Below, one piece after another: positions 53,918 to 62,615 of a stretch of DNA of 64,000 nt. A program made the position numbers and the translations under genes. Location: contig CAWFXD010000001.1 of NCBI GenBank assembly GCA_963819695.1, positions 1-64,000 of the forward strand, read 5' to 3'. The notes beneath the pieces were generated by a model. The model was not told the origin of the DNA. It did not search any database and saw nothing but the letters and a program-made list of their open reading frames with translations. The number at the start of each line of letters is the position of its first letter. The first letter of the stretch is position 1. The stretch comes from DASZIT01 sp963819695 (GTDB lineage: Bacteria; Actinomycetota; Acidimicrobiia; Acidimicrobiales; RAAP-2).

Positions 53918-55438
53918 ATGACCAAAGTCGAGGCGGCGAGCAGAGCGACGGGTCGGGGGGAGGGGCGGACCCGAGCACACTGGTGGATCCTCATCATCAT
54001 CGCCGGGGCGCAACTGATGGTGGTGCTGGATTCCACCATCATGATCATCGCTCTCCCCTCGGCCCAGCGCTCGTTGGGTTTCTCCAATGTCGACCGGCAG
54101 TGGGTGGTGACGGCCTACACCTTGGGGTTCGGTGGCTTGCTCCTGTTGGGGGGCCGGATCAGCGACATGATCGGGCCCAAGCGGACCCTGATGATCGGGG
54201 TGGTGGGTTTCGCGGCGGCGTCGGCCCTGGGCGGAGCCTCGCAGACGACCGCCATGCTCCTCGGGGCCCGGGCGCTGCAAGGGTCATTCGGGGCCCTCCT
54301 GGCCCCGTCGGTGCTCTCGCTCCTCACCACCACCTTCACCGAATCTCGCGAGCGCGGACGGGCGTTCGGGATCTATGCCTCGATCGCCATCGCCGGGGCG
54401 GCTTTCGGGCTCATCCTGGGCGGTTTCCTCACCCAATATCTCGATTGGCGTTGGTGCCTCTACGTGAACCTGCCCATCGCCGCCCTCGTCGCCGTCGGCA
54501 CCTTCACCATGATCCCGAAGCGGGCCGGCAACCAGGGAGTTCGGCTGGACATCCCCGGGACGATTCTTGGGTGTGGCGGGTTGGTGGCCATTGTCTACGG
54601 GCTCGGTGAAGCCGCCGCCGATGGCTGGAGTTCCGCCCGGGTGGTCGTCCCGCTCATCGTCGCGGTGGTGGCGCTCTCGCTGTTCGTGCTGGTCCAGTCG
54701 AAGGTATCGAGCCCGCTCCTGCCCTTGCGCATCCTGATGAACCGCAACCGGGCCGGCTCCTTCCTCGGCATCGTCTTGGCCGTACTCGGTATGTTCGGCA
54801 CCTTTCTGTTCCTCACCTATCTGCTCCAGAACGTCGATCACTACTCCCCGCTCAAGACCGGGGTCCTCTTTCTCCCGCTGATGGCCACCAACGGGCTGGC
54901 CGCCACCCAGCTGGCCAGCCGGCTCATGCCCCATTTGCGCACCCGCCTGCTGGTGGTCCCGGGGATGCTGATCGCTGCCGTCGGCCTGGCCCTCCTGACC
55001 CGGGTGACACCTCAGGCCGCTTATGTCAGCCATGTCCTCCCTACCGAACTGTTGCTCGGGCTCGGGCTCGGCATCGCCATGGTTCCCCTCATCAGCACGG
55101 CCACCAACAACGCCGAACCCCGGGATGTGGGCATCACGTCGGCCACCACCAACACCTCTCAGCAGATCGGCGCATCGATCGGCACGGCATTGCTCAACAC
55201 CCTGGCGGCCACCGCGACGGCGGCATATCTGGCCACCCATGTTCGGCACGCGGGTGTGGTTGCGCAAGCGACGGTGCACGGCTTCGCCGTCGCCAGCTGG
55301 TGGGCGGCCGGGTCGTTGGTGCTGGCCGCGGTGGTCACCGGCATCCTGATCGACGCCCACCCCGGCCAGGAGCGGAGACAGGCCGACCCTGTCACCGCGA
55401 CGGGTGGGCAAGCGATGCGGGCGATGGCTGACGGCTGA
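53918..55438 (+). CDS. MFS transporter, DHA2 (14-helix) drug exporter type
   Basis: A 506-residue proton-coupled exporter. Helix 1 motif LMVVLDSTIMIIALPS (motif D1), WVVTAYTLGFGGLLLLGGRISDMIGPKR (motif A), then RALQGSFGALLAPSVL (motif B) and IAGAAFGLILGGFLTQYLDWRW (motif C, antiporter). The C-terminal TNTSQQIGASIGTALLNTL is typical of the EmrB/QacA group. No TetR-type regulator is adjacent. Its stop codon overlaps by one base the ATG of the hydrolase-cyclase gene, so the two are one unit. Confidence 0.92.
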   Translation: MTKVEAASRATGRGEGRTRAHWWILIIIAGAQLMVVLDSTIMIIALPSAQRSLGFSNVDRQWVVTAYTLGFGGLLLLGGRISDMIGPKRTLMIGVVGFAAASALGGASQTTAMLLGARALQGSFGALLAPSVLSLLTTTFTESRERGRAFGIYASIAIAGAAFGLILGGFLTQYLDWRWCLYVNLPIAALVAVGTFTMIPKRAGNQGVRLDIPGTILGCGGLVAIVYGLGEAAADGWSSARVVVPLIVAVVALSLFVLVQSKVSSPLLPLRILMNRNRAGSFLGIVLAVLGMFGTFLFLTYLLQNVDHYSPLKTGVLFLPLMATNGLAATQLASRLMPHLRTRLLVVPGMLIAAVGLALLTRVTPQAAYVSHVLPTELLLGLGLGIAMVPLISTATNNAEPRDVGITSATTNTSQQIGASIGTALLNTLAATATAAYLATHVRHAGVVAQATVHGFAVASWWAAGSLVLAAVVTGILIDAHPGQERRQADPVTATGGQAMRAMADG

Positions 55439-56787
55439 TGGAGGTACCCGAAACCCACTATGCGCGGCGGCGAGGGCTCCACATCGGCTACCAGGTGTGG
55501 GGGGACGGCCCGGTGGACATCCTGGATTTCGGCTCCGGGACCTACATCTCCATCGACGAGACCGGCGACCAGCCCCGCTGGCTTCGCTATACCGAGCGGC
55601 TCGCCGCCTGCGGTCGGGTCATTCGGTTCGACGCCAGCGGAACCGGGTTGTCGGACACCCCGGCCGACCTGGGGGAGCTGAGTTTCGAGTCCTGGGTGGA
55701 TGACGCCGTGGCGGTGATGGACGAGGTGGGGTCGAGCCGGGCGGTGGTGCTGGCGGTGTCGGGATATCTGGCCCTCATTTTCGCCACCAAGTACCCCGAG
55801 CGCGCCGAGTCGTTGGTCATCGTCAACGGCACCGCCCGGCTGATGGAGGCAGACGACTATCCGATCGGTGTCCCCTACGAGTTGATGGAGGAGTTCCGCG
55901 CCGGGCTCGACCCCGACCAACCCGTCCAGGTGAGCGACGACATGAGTGATCTCAGAATCTTTGCCCCCAGCGCCGCCGACGACCCTGACTTCCAACGCTG
56001 GTGGGCCCGGGCGTCGAGACGCGGTGCAGCTCCGGCAACATCTGCGGTGCTGGGCTTGCTCATCGCCCAGGCCGACTACCGTCATCTCCTTCCCCAGGTC
56101 GTGGCGCCCACCCTGGTGCTGCACCGGCAGGATGCCCTGGCGCCGAGCGTGGAGCACGGTCAGTACATGGCCGACCGGATCCCCGGGGCCCGCTTGGTGG
56201 TGCTCCCCGGGGACGACATACTCCCGTACACCGGGGACATCGATGGCCTGGTCGACGAGATCCAGGAGTTCGTCACCGGGGAGCGCTACCAGCCCGGGCC
56301 CGACCGGGTTCTCGCCACCATCCTCTTCACCGATATCGTCGACTCCACTGCCCACGCCGCCCGGATGGGCGACCGCCGCTGGACCCAGGTCCTGGCCGAT
56401 CACGACGGACTGGTGCGCCGTCAGTTGGAGCGTTTTGGCGGCCGCTTCGTGAAGGACACCGGTGACGGACTGCTCGCCACCTTCGACAGCCCGGCCCGAG
56501 CCATACGTTGTGCGTTGGCCCTGCGGGACGGTGCCGGACACCTCGGCATCCAGATGCGGGCAGGATTGCATGCCGGGGAGATCGAGCGGAGGGGCGAAGA
56601 CGTCGGGGGTATCGCCGTGCACGTGGCGGCGCGGGTGGCGGCCACCGCCGGAGCCGGTGAGGTGCTGGTGTCCAGCACTGTCGTCGAGCTGGTGGAGGGC
56701 GCGGGGATTGCCTTTGCCGATCGGGGCGCGCACACCCTCAAAGGGGTGCCCGATCCCCGTCGGCTCTGGGCGGTCACCGGGGCGTAG
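55438..56787 (+). CDS. Alpha/beta hydrolase fused to class III adenylate/guanylate cyclase
   Basis: 449 residues. The N-terminal half (to about 275) is an alpha/beta hydrolase-like domain (RFDASGTGLSDTP, VLAVSGYLALIFA); the nucleophile elbow is AVSGY instead of GxSxG and a final His is not obvious (LPGDDILPYTG), so it is probably a sensor rather than an enzyme. The C-terminal half is a CHD cyclase domain: metal Asp residues in ILFTDIVDSTAHA and GGRFVKDTGDGLLATF (Lys specifying adenine), and GVPDPRRLWAV at the end. Same layout as mycobacterial Rv1900c. Coupled to the MFS gene by one-base overlap. Confidence 0.9.
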   Translation: MEVPETHYARRRGLHIGYQVWGDGPVDILDFGSGTYISIDETGDQPRWLRYTERLAACGRVIRFDASGTGLSDTPADLGELSFESWVDDAVAVMDEVGSSRAVVLAVSGYLALIFATKYPERAESLVIVNGTARLMEADDYPIGVPYELMEEFRAGLDPDQPVQVSDDMSDLRIFAPSAADDPDFQRWWARASRRGAAPATSAVLGLLIAQADYRHLLPQVVAPTLVLHRQDALAPSVEHGQYMADRIPGARLVVLPGDDILPYTGDIDGLVDEIQEFVTGERYQPGPDRVLATILFTDIVDSTAHAARMGDRRWTQVLADHDGLVRRQLERFGGRFVKDTGDGLLATFDSPARAIRCALALRDGAGHLGIQMRAGLHAGEIERRGEDVGGIAVHVAARVAATAGAGEVLVSSTVVELVEGAGIAFADRGAHTLKGVPDPRRLWAVTGA

Positions 56788-56817
56788 GCAGCTTCGGCGA
56801 TCCGCCGGGCCTCCCTG

Positions 56818-56823
56818 TAGCCT
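56818..56823 (+). promoter_or_regulatory. Putative -10 for leaderless DUF6893-like gene
   Basis: TAGCCT ends seven bases before the GTG at 56831; the same hexamer precedes the NUDIX gene. Confidence 0.4.
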
Positions 56824-56830
56824 TGGCCTG

Positions 56831-56932
56831 GTGTTCAAACTCCTGAGATGGTCGGTGCTGGTCGGCCTGGCTCTGGTCGCAGTGAAATCACTGCCCGACC
56901 TGGCCCGTTATCTCAAGATTCGCCAGATGTAG
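56831..56932 (+). CDS. DUF6893-like 33-residue membrane protein
   Basis: GTG start, 33 residues: one helix (LLRWSVLVGLALVAVKSL) then PDLARYLKIRQM. The end 'PDxxRYLKIRxM' is the signature I know from tiny actinobacterial DUF6893 proteins. Too short for most gene finders. A TANNNT box seven bases upstream suggests a leaderless mRNA. It overlaps the convergent gene at 56913 by 20 bases. Confidence 0.65.
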   Translation: MFKLLRWSVLVGLALVAVKSLPDLARYLKIRQM

Positions 56933-57188
56933 CGTCTCCTGGCCGGACCAGGCTGCGGACGCGACTGAGCACGTCCTGGATGCTGATCGGTTGGTCGGGC
57001 TCGGTCGAGAGCCGTTTCCCCAATTCCTGTAATGCGAAGCCCGCGTGCGAACGCAGGGCCGCCAGCAGGTCGCCGACCTCTTCCGAGTCTTTGACCGCCT
57101 TGAGCGCCGCGATTACTTCATCGAGTCCTTCTCCCCCCGCCCGACCTCCGGCGAAGTACCCGACCGCGAAAGCCAAGAGTACGCCCAT
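56913..57188 (-). CDS. Small membrane-anchored protein of unknown function
   Basis: 91 residues. A short N-terminal helix (GVLLAFAVGYFAGGRAGG) with Gly-zipper character, then a helical domain (LDEVIAALKAVKDSEEVGDL, LLAALRSHAGFALQELGKRL) and an acidic/basic tail. AAGGAG lies six bases before the ATG. Family not recognised; it reads as a cytoplasmic-facing single-pass protein. Confidence 0.7.
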   Translation of the reverse strand: MGVLLAFAVGYFAGGRAGGEGLDEVIAALKAVKDSEEVGDLLAALRSHAGFALQELGKRLSTEPDQPISIQDVLSRVRSLVRPGDATSGES

Positions 57189-57220
57189 CGATTGCTCCTT
57201 TGGGTTCCGATCGAGGAAGC

Positions 57221-57784
57221 CTATGCCTCGGCTTCGAGATGCATCTCGATCTCCACGTCCGGATAGATCTTCAGCATGAAGGTCGACGGCACCCCCAACT
57301 CGAATTCGCGGATGTCGATCACCTGCTTCCCTTGCACAACCACCGTCCCGGGGGTGGAAAGATTCGCGGTCACCGTCCCGTTGATGTCTCTGGTCACCCC
57401 GTGAAACGTGACCGTCCCGCTCAGCTCGTATCGGTTGGTCTCTCCGATTCGGGTTGATGCCGTCAATTCCAGCGCGGCCATGGGAAACCTTCGGGCATCG
57501 ACCCGCCGCATGATCTCGGCGTCATACAGGACGTTGCCCGAAGTCAAGGTACCCAAGGGGATCTCGAGCCGCGAAGTCGTGTTCTCGTCCAAGACAAGAA
57601 CTCCGTCGGACACTTGAAGTCCGAAGGCCCCGTCCATGCTCCCCGTCACAAAGGTGATCGGACCGACGTTCGAGCGGGCTTTGACGATCACGGCGGAACG
57701 GCTGGCCGCCACGCGGAAAAGCCTCACCGAGCCCGCGCCTTCTGCCAATGGTCCTACCCCCGTGATGCTTTCTATACCTGCCAT
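57221..57784 (-). CDS. YceI-family lipocalin-like protein
   Basis: 187 residues of the YceI fold, which binds isoprenoid-like lipids. Signature pieces: SRSAVIVKARSNVGPITFVT, LEIPLGTLTSGNVLYDAEIM, RRVDARRFPMAALELTAS, ELSGTVTFHGVTRDINGTVT and a final YPDVEIEMHLEAEA. No signal peptide, so it should be cytoplasmic. The start ATG at 57784 lies inside a 22-bp tandem duplication that also copies the ribosome binding site; the upstream copy is out of frame. 32 bases separate it from the next gene on the same strand. Confidence 0.85.
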   Translation of the reverse strand: MAGIESITGVGPLAEGAGSVRLFRVAASRSAVIVKARSNVGPITFVTGSMDGAFGLQVSDGVLVLDENTTSRLEIPLGTLTSGNVLYDAEIMRRVDARRFPMAALELTASTRIGETNRYELSGTVTFHGVTRDINGTVTANLSTPGTVVVQGKQVIDIREFELGVPSTFMLKIYPDVEIEMHLEAEA

Positions 57785-57820
57785 GAAGCCCAACTCCACC
57801 TGCCATGAAGCCCAACTCCC
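57777..57820. repeat. 22-bp tandem duplication over the yceI start
   Basis: 57777-57798 and 57799-57820 are identical but for the last base. Each copy holds, on the minus strand, GGAG, then CTTCATGGCAGG with the start codon. Since 22 is not a multiple of three, the outer ATG (57806) opens a different frame. Confidence 0.85.
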
Positions 57821-58122
57821 GATGGACCCTTCCCGCTCAGTCTACTGGCACCTTCTTTGAACGCTGGTGTCACCATGGTTGCGTGCTCCTCACCCGGCGC
57901 CGATCGACCGCGCCTACCTCCGAGCGTGCCACTATGGGAGTGATCGTCACCATGCCAGAGCTCATCCAGACCCCCTCGGCTGCCGCGTCTCCATTCAAGT
58001 AATTGTCATATAGACTGCCACTTGTTTACACGATGGCCGACGCGTCCGTTGAGCAGTTGGCCATCAGTGCAGGCAGACCTGGGCAAATCGCCTAATTTCG
58101 GTTTGAAGGGGACGACACCGAT
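57821..58122. other. Intergenic region upstream of the sulfatase gene
   Basis: About 300 bases without a supported gene. It contains an AT-rich patch with TTGTCA (58003-58008), 17 bases, and TTACAC (58026-58031), a weak promoter candidate for the sulfatase gene. Confidence 0.3.
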
Positions 58123-59748
58123 ATGGCCCGCAACATCCTGTTCATCACCAGCGATCAACAACGGCATGACTCGTTGGGCTGCAACGGCGGGACCGTTGCC
58201 CGCACCCCGGTCATCGACGCCCTGGCCGCGAACGGTGTGAACTATCAGCGGGCGTACAACCAGAACACCGTGTGCATGCCCGCCCGTTCGACCATGCTCA
58301 CCGGGCAGTACCCGCGTACCCACGGGGTGATCGCCAACGGGGTGCCGCTGCCGACCGATGCCCCGAGTGTCGCCGCCTACCTCGGCGAAACGGGTGGCTA
58401 TCGCACTGCGCTGCTGGGCAAGGCCCACTTCGAGCCCGGGTTCGATCTGGGCGGCAAGTGGGAGGAGAACAACCGGGCCCGGCGCGGGGAGATCGGCCCG
58501 TGGCGCGGCTTCGACCGTTCGATCCAAGCCATGCACAGTCCGGCGGCTTCCATGCCCTCCTTCGACGGCAGTCCTCCCCGGCTGATCCCCATCGCCCACT
58601 ACGGGCGGTGGTTGATCGACAATCATCCCGAATACGTGAACGGGTTCGCCAATCTGCTGTCGGCGGAAGGCGGCGGCGATACCGGGGCGCCGGAGACCGC
58701 CAACAACGACATCCCCACTGCCTATTACCACACCGACTGGGTCGCCGATCTGGCCGTGGACTGGCTCAGCTCCCTCGATGACACCGCCCCGTGGTTCTGT
58801 TGGGTGAGCTTCCCCGACCCGCATCACCCCTGGGACCCCCCGTCGTCGGAGCTCGACCGGGTCCCGTGGCAGGACCTGCCGTTGCCGGCCGGCCACCCGG
58901 GGACCGATGAGGAAATTCGCCGCATCCTGGGAACCAAGCCGGCGCACTGGTTGGGCTACTACGAGGGAAGCTGGCGCAACCGGGAGGGCGGCCCCGCCCA
59001 CTTCGTGCCCTCGTCGCTCACCAACGATCAGATCCGGGAAGTCAACGCCAAGACCCATGTCATGAACGAGCTCATCGACGAGGCATGCGGGCGGATTCTC
59101 GCCACGGTGGCGGCCAAGGGCTGGGAGTCGGACACCGATGTGATCTTCAGCACCGACCACGGCGAGCTGCAGGGCGACATGGGTCTGTTGTACAAGGGCC
59201 CGTTCCACGTGGATGCGCTGATGCGGCTGCCGCTGGTGTGGCGACCGGCGCCGTCGGCCGGGGTGGCGCCGAGCGTTGTCCCCGAACCGGTGGGGGGGGT
59301 CGACCTCGCCCCCACCTTCTGCGCGATTGCCGGCCTCCCCGTCCCCGAGTGGATGGAGGGCCAACCGCTGCCGAAGTCGTCGGCCGAGGCCGCGACCCAG
59401 GAGCGCCAGCGGGTGCTGTGCGAATGGGACAGCCAGTTCCCGGGATACGGGATGCACCTGAGGTCGATTGTGCGAGATGGATGGCTCTGCACCGTCTATG
59501 AGGAGAGCACCGACGGGAAACCCAACGGCCTCGAAAAGGTCATGGGTGACGCCGCCCTGCGTCCGAGCGGGATCCACTACCAGGGCGACGAAGGTGAGCT
59601 CTATCGCCTCGACGACGACCCCTGGCAGTGGGAGAACCGTTGGGACGAGCCGTCCATGCGGAGTGTGCGCGACGACCTGGTCGCCGACCTCTATGCCTGG
59701 TTGCCGGAGGGCCGGAGCCAGCCTCTCGAGGTCGAAGCCCCGGCCTGA
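58123..59748 (+). CDS. Sulfatase (formylglycine-dependent)
   Basis: 541-residue arylsulfatase-type hydrolase. Metal site NILFITSDQQRHDSLG (Asp 11), the formylglycine motif CMPARS starting at Cys 51 (CxPxR type, needing the formylglycine-generating enzyme), GKAHFEPG, VSFPDPHHPWDPP, and IFSTDHGELQGDMGLLYKG (metal Asp-His). No signal peptide, so cytoplasmic. The substrate may be a sulfate or phosphonate ester; choline-sulfatase-like and arylsulfatase relatives look alike. AAGGGG precedes the ATG. First of a catabolic-looking run. Confidence 0.9.
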   Translation: MARNILFITSDQQRHDSLGCNGGTVARTPVIDALAANGVNYQRAYNQNTVCMPARSTMLTGQYPRTHGVIANGVPLPTDAPSVAAYLGETGGYRTALLGKAHFEPGFDLGGKWEENNRARRGEIGPWRGFDRSIQAMHSPAASMPSFDGSPPRLIPIAHYGRWLIDNHPEYVNGFANLLSAEGGGDTGAPETANNDIPTAYYHTDWVADLAVDWLSSLDDTAPWFCWVSFPDPHHPWDPPSSELDRVPWQDLPLPAGHPGTDEEIRRILGTKPAHWLGYYEGSWRNREGGPAHFVPSSLTNDQIREVNAKTHVMNELIDEACGRILATVAAKGWESDTDVIFSTDHGELQGDMGLLYKGPFHVDALMRLPLVWRPAPSAGVAPSVVPEPVGGVDLAPTFCAIAGLPVPEWMEGQPLPKSSAEAATQERQRVLCEWDSQFPGYGMHLRSIVRDGWLCTVYEESTDGKPNGLEKVMGDAALRPSGIHYQGDEGELYRLDDDPWQWENRWDEPSMRSVRDDLVADLYAWLPEGRSQPLEVEAPA

Positions 59749-59899
59749 CGCCTGGGCGTTCGGGCCGCGTCTTGCGGGTTGTCCTCCCCGGCGATGTGGA
59801 CGCCGAACGGGCCAGCCGGTCAGACTGACCGGGTTGGCCGCCCGACACGCCGCCCCACCGGGGATGCGGCGCCGGCGGCGGGACCAGGAAGAAGAGGCC

Positions 59900-61045
59900 A
59901 TGCAAACCGCCATCACCGATCTGCTCGACATCGAGTTCCCGATTTTCGCCTTCTCGCACTGCCGGGATGTGGTGGCGGCCGTCTCCAAAGCCGGGGGGTT
60001 CGGCGTCCTCGGGGCGGTGGCCCACTCTCCCGAGCAACTGGAGATCGATCTCCGTTGGATCGAGGACGAAATTGGTGGCCGGCCCTACGGGGTGGACCTC
60101 ATCGTTCCGGCCAAATACGCCGGGGACGAGACCGGCGGGTACACCATGGACGACATCCGGAAGCTCATCCCGGCCGAGCACCAGGAGTTCGTGGATGACA
60201 TCCTCGCCCGTTACGGCGTTCCCGACCTGCCCGCCGGGGACGACTCGGCAACCGACCGAGGCTTGGACAGCGGGAACGCGGCTCCGTTCTCCGCCGCCAC
60301 CGCCGGGCCGCAGCTGGAGATCGCCCTGGCGCACCGGACGGCGTTCGTGGCCAATGCGCTGGGTCCACCCCCGAAGTTCCTCATCGACCGGGTCAAGGCC
60401 GAGGGGCGCCTGGTAGGTGCGCTGGCCGGCAAGGCCGTCCATGCCGAGCGCCATGTGCAGGCCGGCGTCGACATCATCATCGCCCAGGGCTACGAAGCCG
60501 GCGGCCACACCGGCGAGATCGGGTCGATGGTGTTGATCCCCGAGGTGGTCGACGCCGTCGCCCCGGTTCCCGTGCTCGGAGCCGGCGGGATCGGACGCGG
60601 TCGGCAGATGGCGGCCGCCATGGCCCTCGGGGCGCAGGGTGTCTGGTGCGGATCGGTGTGGCTCACCACCGACGAGGCCGAGACCCACCCGACGGTGAAG
60701 AAGAAGATGCTGGCCGCCACCTCGGCCGACACCCTGCGTTCCCGCTCGCTCACCGGCAAGCATGCCCGCATGCTCAAATCTGCCTGGACCGAGGAGTGGG
60801 AACGGGCCGACACCCCCGACCCACTCGGGATGCCGCTCCAGCCGATCCTCAGCGCGGACGCCCAGCGACGGATCAACCGGGGTGCCCACACCCAGGGGTC
60901 GGGGGCCGAAAAGCTGGCCAACTACTTCGTCGGGCAGATCGTCGGCGTCATGAACCAGCCGAAGACCGCGTCACAGGTGGTGTTCGACATGATCGAGGAG
61001 TTCATCGACGCTTCCGAGAGCCTGGCCCGTCAGCTCCAGACCTGA
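59900..61045 (+). CDS. Nitronate monooxygenase-like flavin oxidoreductase
   Basis: A 381-residue NPD/2-nitropropane-dioxygenase-like TIM-barrel flavoprotein. It begins DIEFPIFAFSHCRDVVAAVS, then AGGFGVLGAVAHSPEQLE; the FMN-phosphate loop is VPVLGAGGIGRGRQMAAAMA, then LGAQGVWCGSVW; DIIIAQGYEAGGHTG carries the catalytic-site His. An extra region around GDDSATDRGLDSG is longer than in short family members. The true substrate could be a nitronate or an enoyl compound. GGAAGAAGAGG precedes the ATG. Confidence 0.88.
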   Translation: MQTAITDLLDIEFPIFAFSHCRDVVAAVSKAGGFGVLGAVAHSPEQLEIDLRWIEDEIGGRPYGVDLIVPAKYAGDETGGYTMDDIRKLIPAEHQEFVDDILARYGVPDLPAGDDSATDRGLDSGNAAPFSAATAGPQLEIALAHRTAFVANALGPPPKFLIDRVKAEGRLVGALAGKAVHAERHVQAGVDIIIAQGYEAGGHTGEIGSMVLIPEVVDAVAPVPVLGAGGIGRGRQMAAAMALGAQGVWCGSVWLTTDEAETHPTVKKKMLAATSADTLRSRSLTGKHARMLKSAWTEEWERADTPDPLGMPLQPILSADAQRRINRGAHTQGSGAEKLANYFVGQIVGVMNQPKTASQVVFDMIEEFIDASESLARQLQT

Positions 61046-61197
61046 CGGGTCGGGCCGGGAGAAGTCATCCACCACCCGCGAATCTGCGGACTCGGCCGGC
61101 GATCGGCCACCCACACCGGTTTTCCATTCCGGACACCCGCTGTGATAATACGCAGAGACACCAGAGGCAAGGCTCTGGCCTACGCCCCGGGGGGCCC

Positions 61198-62568
61198 ATG
61201 ACCGACACTGCGCAGATCAACTCCACCGACCAGGTCATCGACGAGCTTCGCGAGTGGTTGTCGTCCAACTGGGACCCGGATCTCACGGTGGCCGCCTGGT
61301 GGGAACGGTTGGGCCTGGCCGGCTGGTCGGCACCCACCCTGCCGGCCCATGCCTACGGCCGGGGCCTCTCCCGCAACGACGGGGTCCGGGTGTCGCAGGA
61401 GATCGATCGCTTCGGGGCCCTCGGCGCGCCGGCCGGCCTCGGGCTGCTGCTGGCCGCCCCGACCATCACCACCCACGGCACCCAGGAGCAGATCGACACG
61501 TTTGTCCGGGACATCGTCACCGGCCAGAAGTCATGGTGCCAGCTGTTCAGCGAGCCGGCGGCCGGATCGGATCTGGCCGGGTTGCAGACCCGGGCGGTGC
61601 GGGACGGCGACGAATGGATCGTGAACGGCCAGAAGGTGTGGACCTCGGGGGGTCAGCACGCCAATCTCGGCATGCTGCTGGCTCGCACCGACCCCGACGT
61701 GCCCAAGCACCAGGGCATCACCTACTTCGCCCTCGAGATGGTCCAGCCCGGCGTCGAGATCCGCCCGCTCAAGGAGATGACCGGACGGGCGCTGTTCAAC
61801 GAGGTCTTCATGACCGACGCCCGGGTGGCGAACGACGCGCTCATCGGGGGAGAGAACAACGGCTGGGCGGTGGCCAACACCACCCTGGCCAACGAGCGGG
61901 CCGGGCTGGGATCCGGGGGCGGGAGCGGTGCCGGCGGCGCGGTGCTCCCCGGTACCGTCGGCGGCGGCCTCGACCGCCGGGCGGGTGACTTCGGCTCGGC
62001 CAAGAGCGCCAATGGATCCAACGGCAAACGGAAGTCCGGAGTCACCGAAACCGATTCCGATGCCGGGGACGCCGCCATGGTCCGGGCGCTGTCCGGCGGG
62101 ACCAAGCTGCTGGTGGAACTGGCCAAGAGCAACGGATCGGCGGTCGATCCCAAGGTGCGACAGGGGCTGGCCGAGCTGTACACCTGGGGGGAGCTCGGAC
62201 GGTTCAACGGGCTACGGCTGAAGGCGGTCAAGGCCGGCGGCGGCGATATCCCGGGCATGCCCAACATCTCCAAGCTGTCGATGAGCAACATCATGCGGCT
62301 GTCCCGTGACCTCGGCCTGCAGATCTCCGGCGCCGCCGGCATGTTGCACGGCTACAACCACCAGGATCGGGCGGCACTCCAGGCGGCGACCGGAAACACC
62401 CTGGTGGGATTGGTGACCGAGATGGCGATGTTCGCCCAGGCGCCGTCCATCTATGGCGGCACCGACCAGATCCAACGCAACATCCTGGGCGAGCGGGTCC
62501 TCGGACTGCCCAAGGAGCCCAACAACGATCGCACCACCCCGTTCGCGGAGCTTCCCAAGAACGTCTGA
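61198..62568 (+). CDS. Acyl-CoA dehydrogenase with a Gly/Ser-rich insert
   Basis: 456 residues. N-terminal helical domain (WWERLGLAGWSAPTLP, ALGAPAGLGLLLAAPTI), middle beta domain with WCQLFSEPAAGSDLAGLQTRA, EWIVNGQKVWTSGG, and C-terminal four-helix domain with SAAGMLHG-like region and IYGGTDQIQRNILGERVLGLP. At about residues 236-296, between beta and helix domains, there is a low-complexity insert (GSGGGSGAGGAVLPG and SAKSANGSNGKRKSG) not usual in the family. Likely oxidises a CoA thioester to its 2-enoyl form with FAD. Confidence 0.92.
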   Translation: MTDTAQINSTDQVIDELREWLSSNWDPDLTVAAWWERLGLAGWSAPTLPAHAYGRGLSRNDGVRVSQEIDRFGALGAPAGLGLLLAAPTITTHGTQEQIDTFVRDIVTGQKSWCQLFSEPAAGSDLAGLQTRAVRDGDEWIVNGQKVWTSGGQHANLGMLLARTDPDVPKHQGITYFALEMVQPGVEIRPLKEMTGRALFNEVFMTDARVANDALIGGENNGWAVANTTLANERAGLGSGGGSGAGGAVLPGTVGGGLDRRAGDFGSAKSANGSNGKRKSGVTETDSDAGDAAMVRALSGGTKLLVELAKSNGSAVDPKVRQGLAELYTWGELGRFNGLRLKAVKAGGGDIPGMPNISKLSMSNIMRLSRDLGLQISGAAGMLHGYNHQDRAALQAATGNTLVGLVTEMAMFAQAPSIYGGTDQIQRNILGERVLGLPKEPNNDRTTPFAELPKNV

Positions 62569-62615
62569 ACCGCGGGGCGGGTGACGGTTTCATCTCGACA
62601 ACAAGAGGAGTGAAC

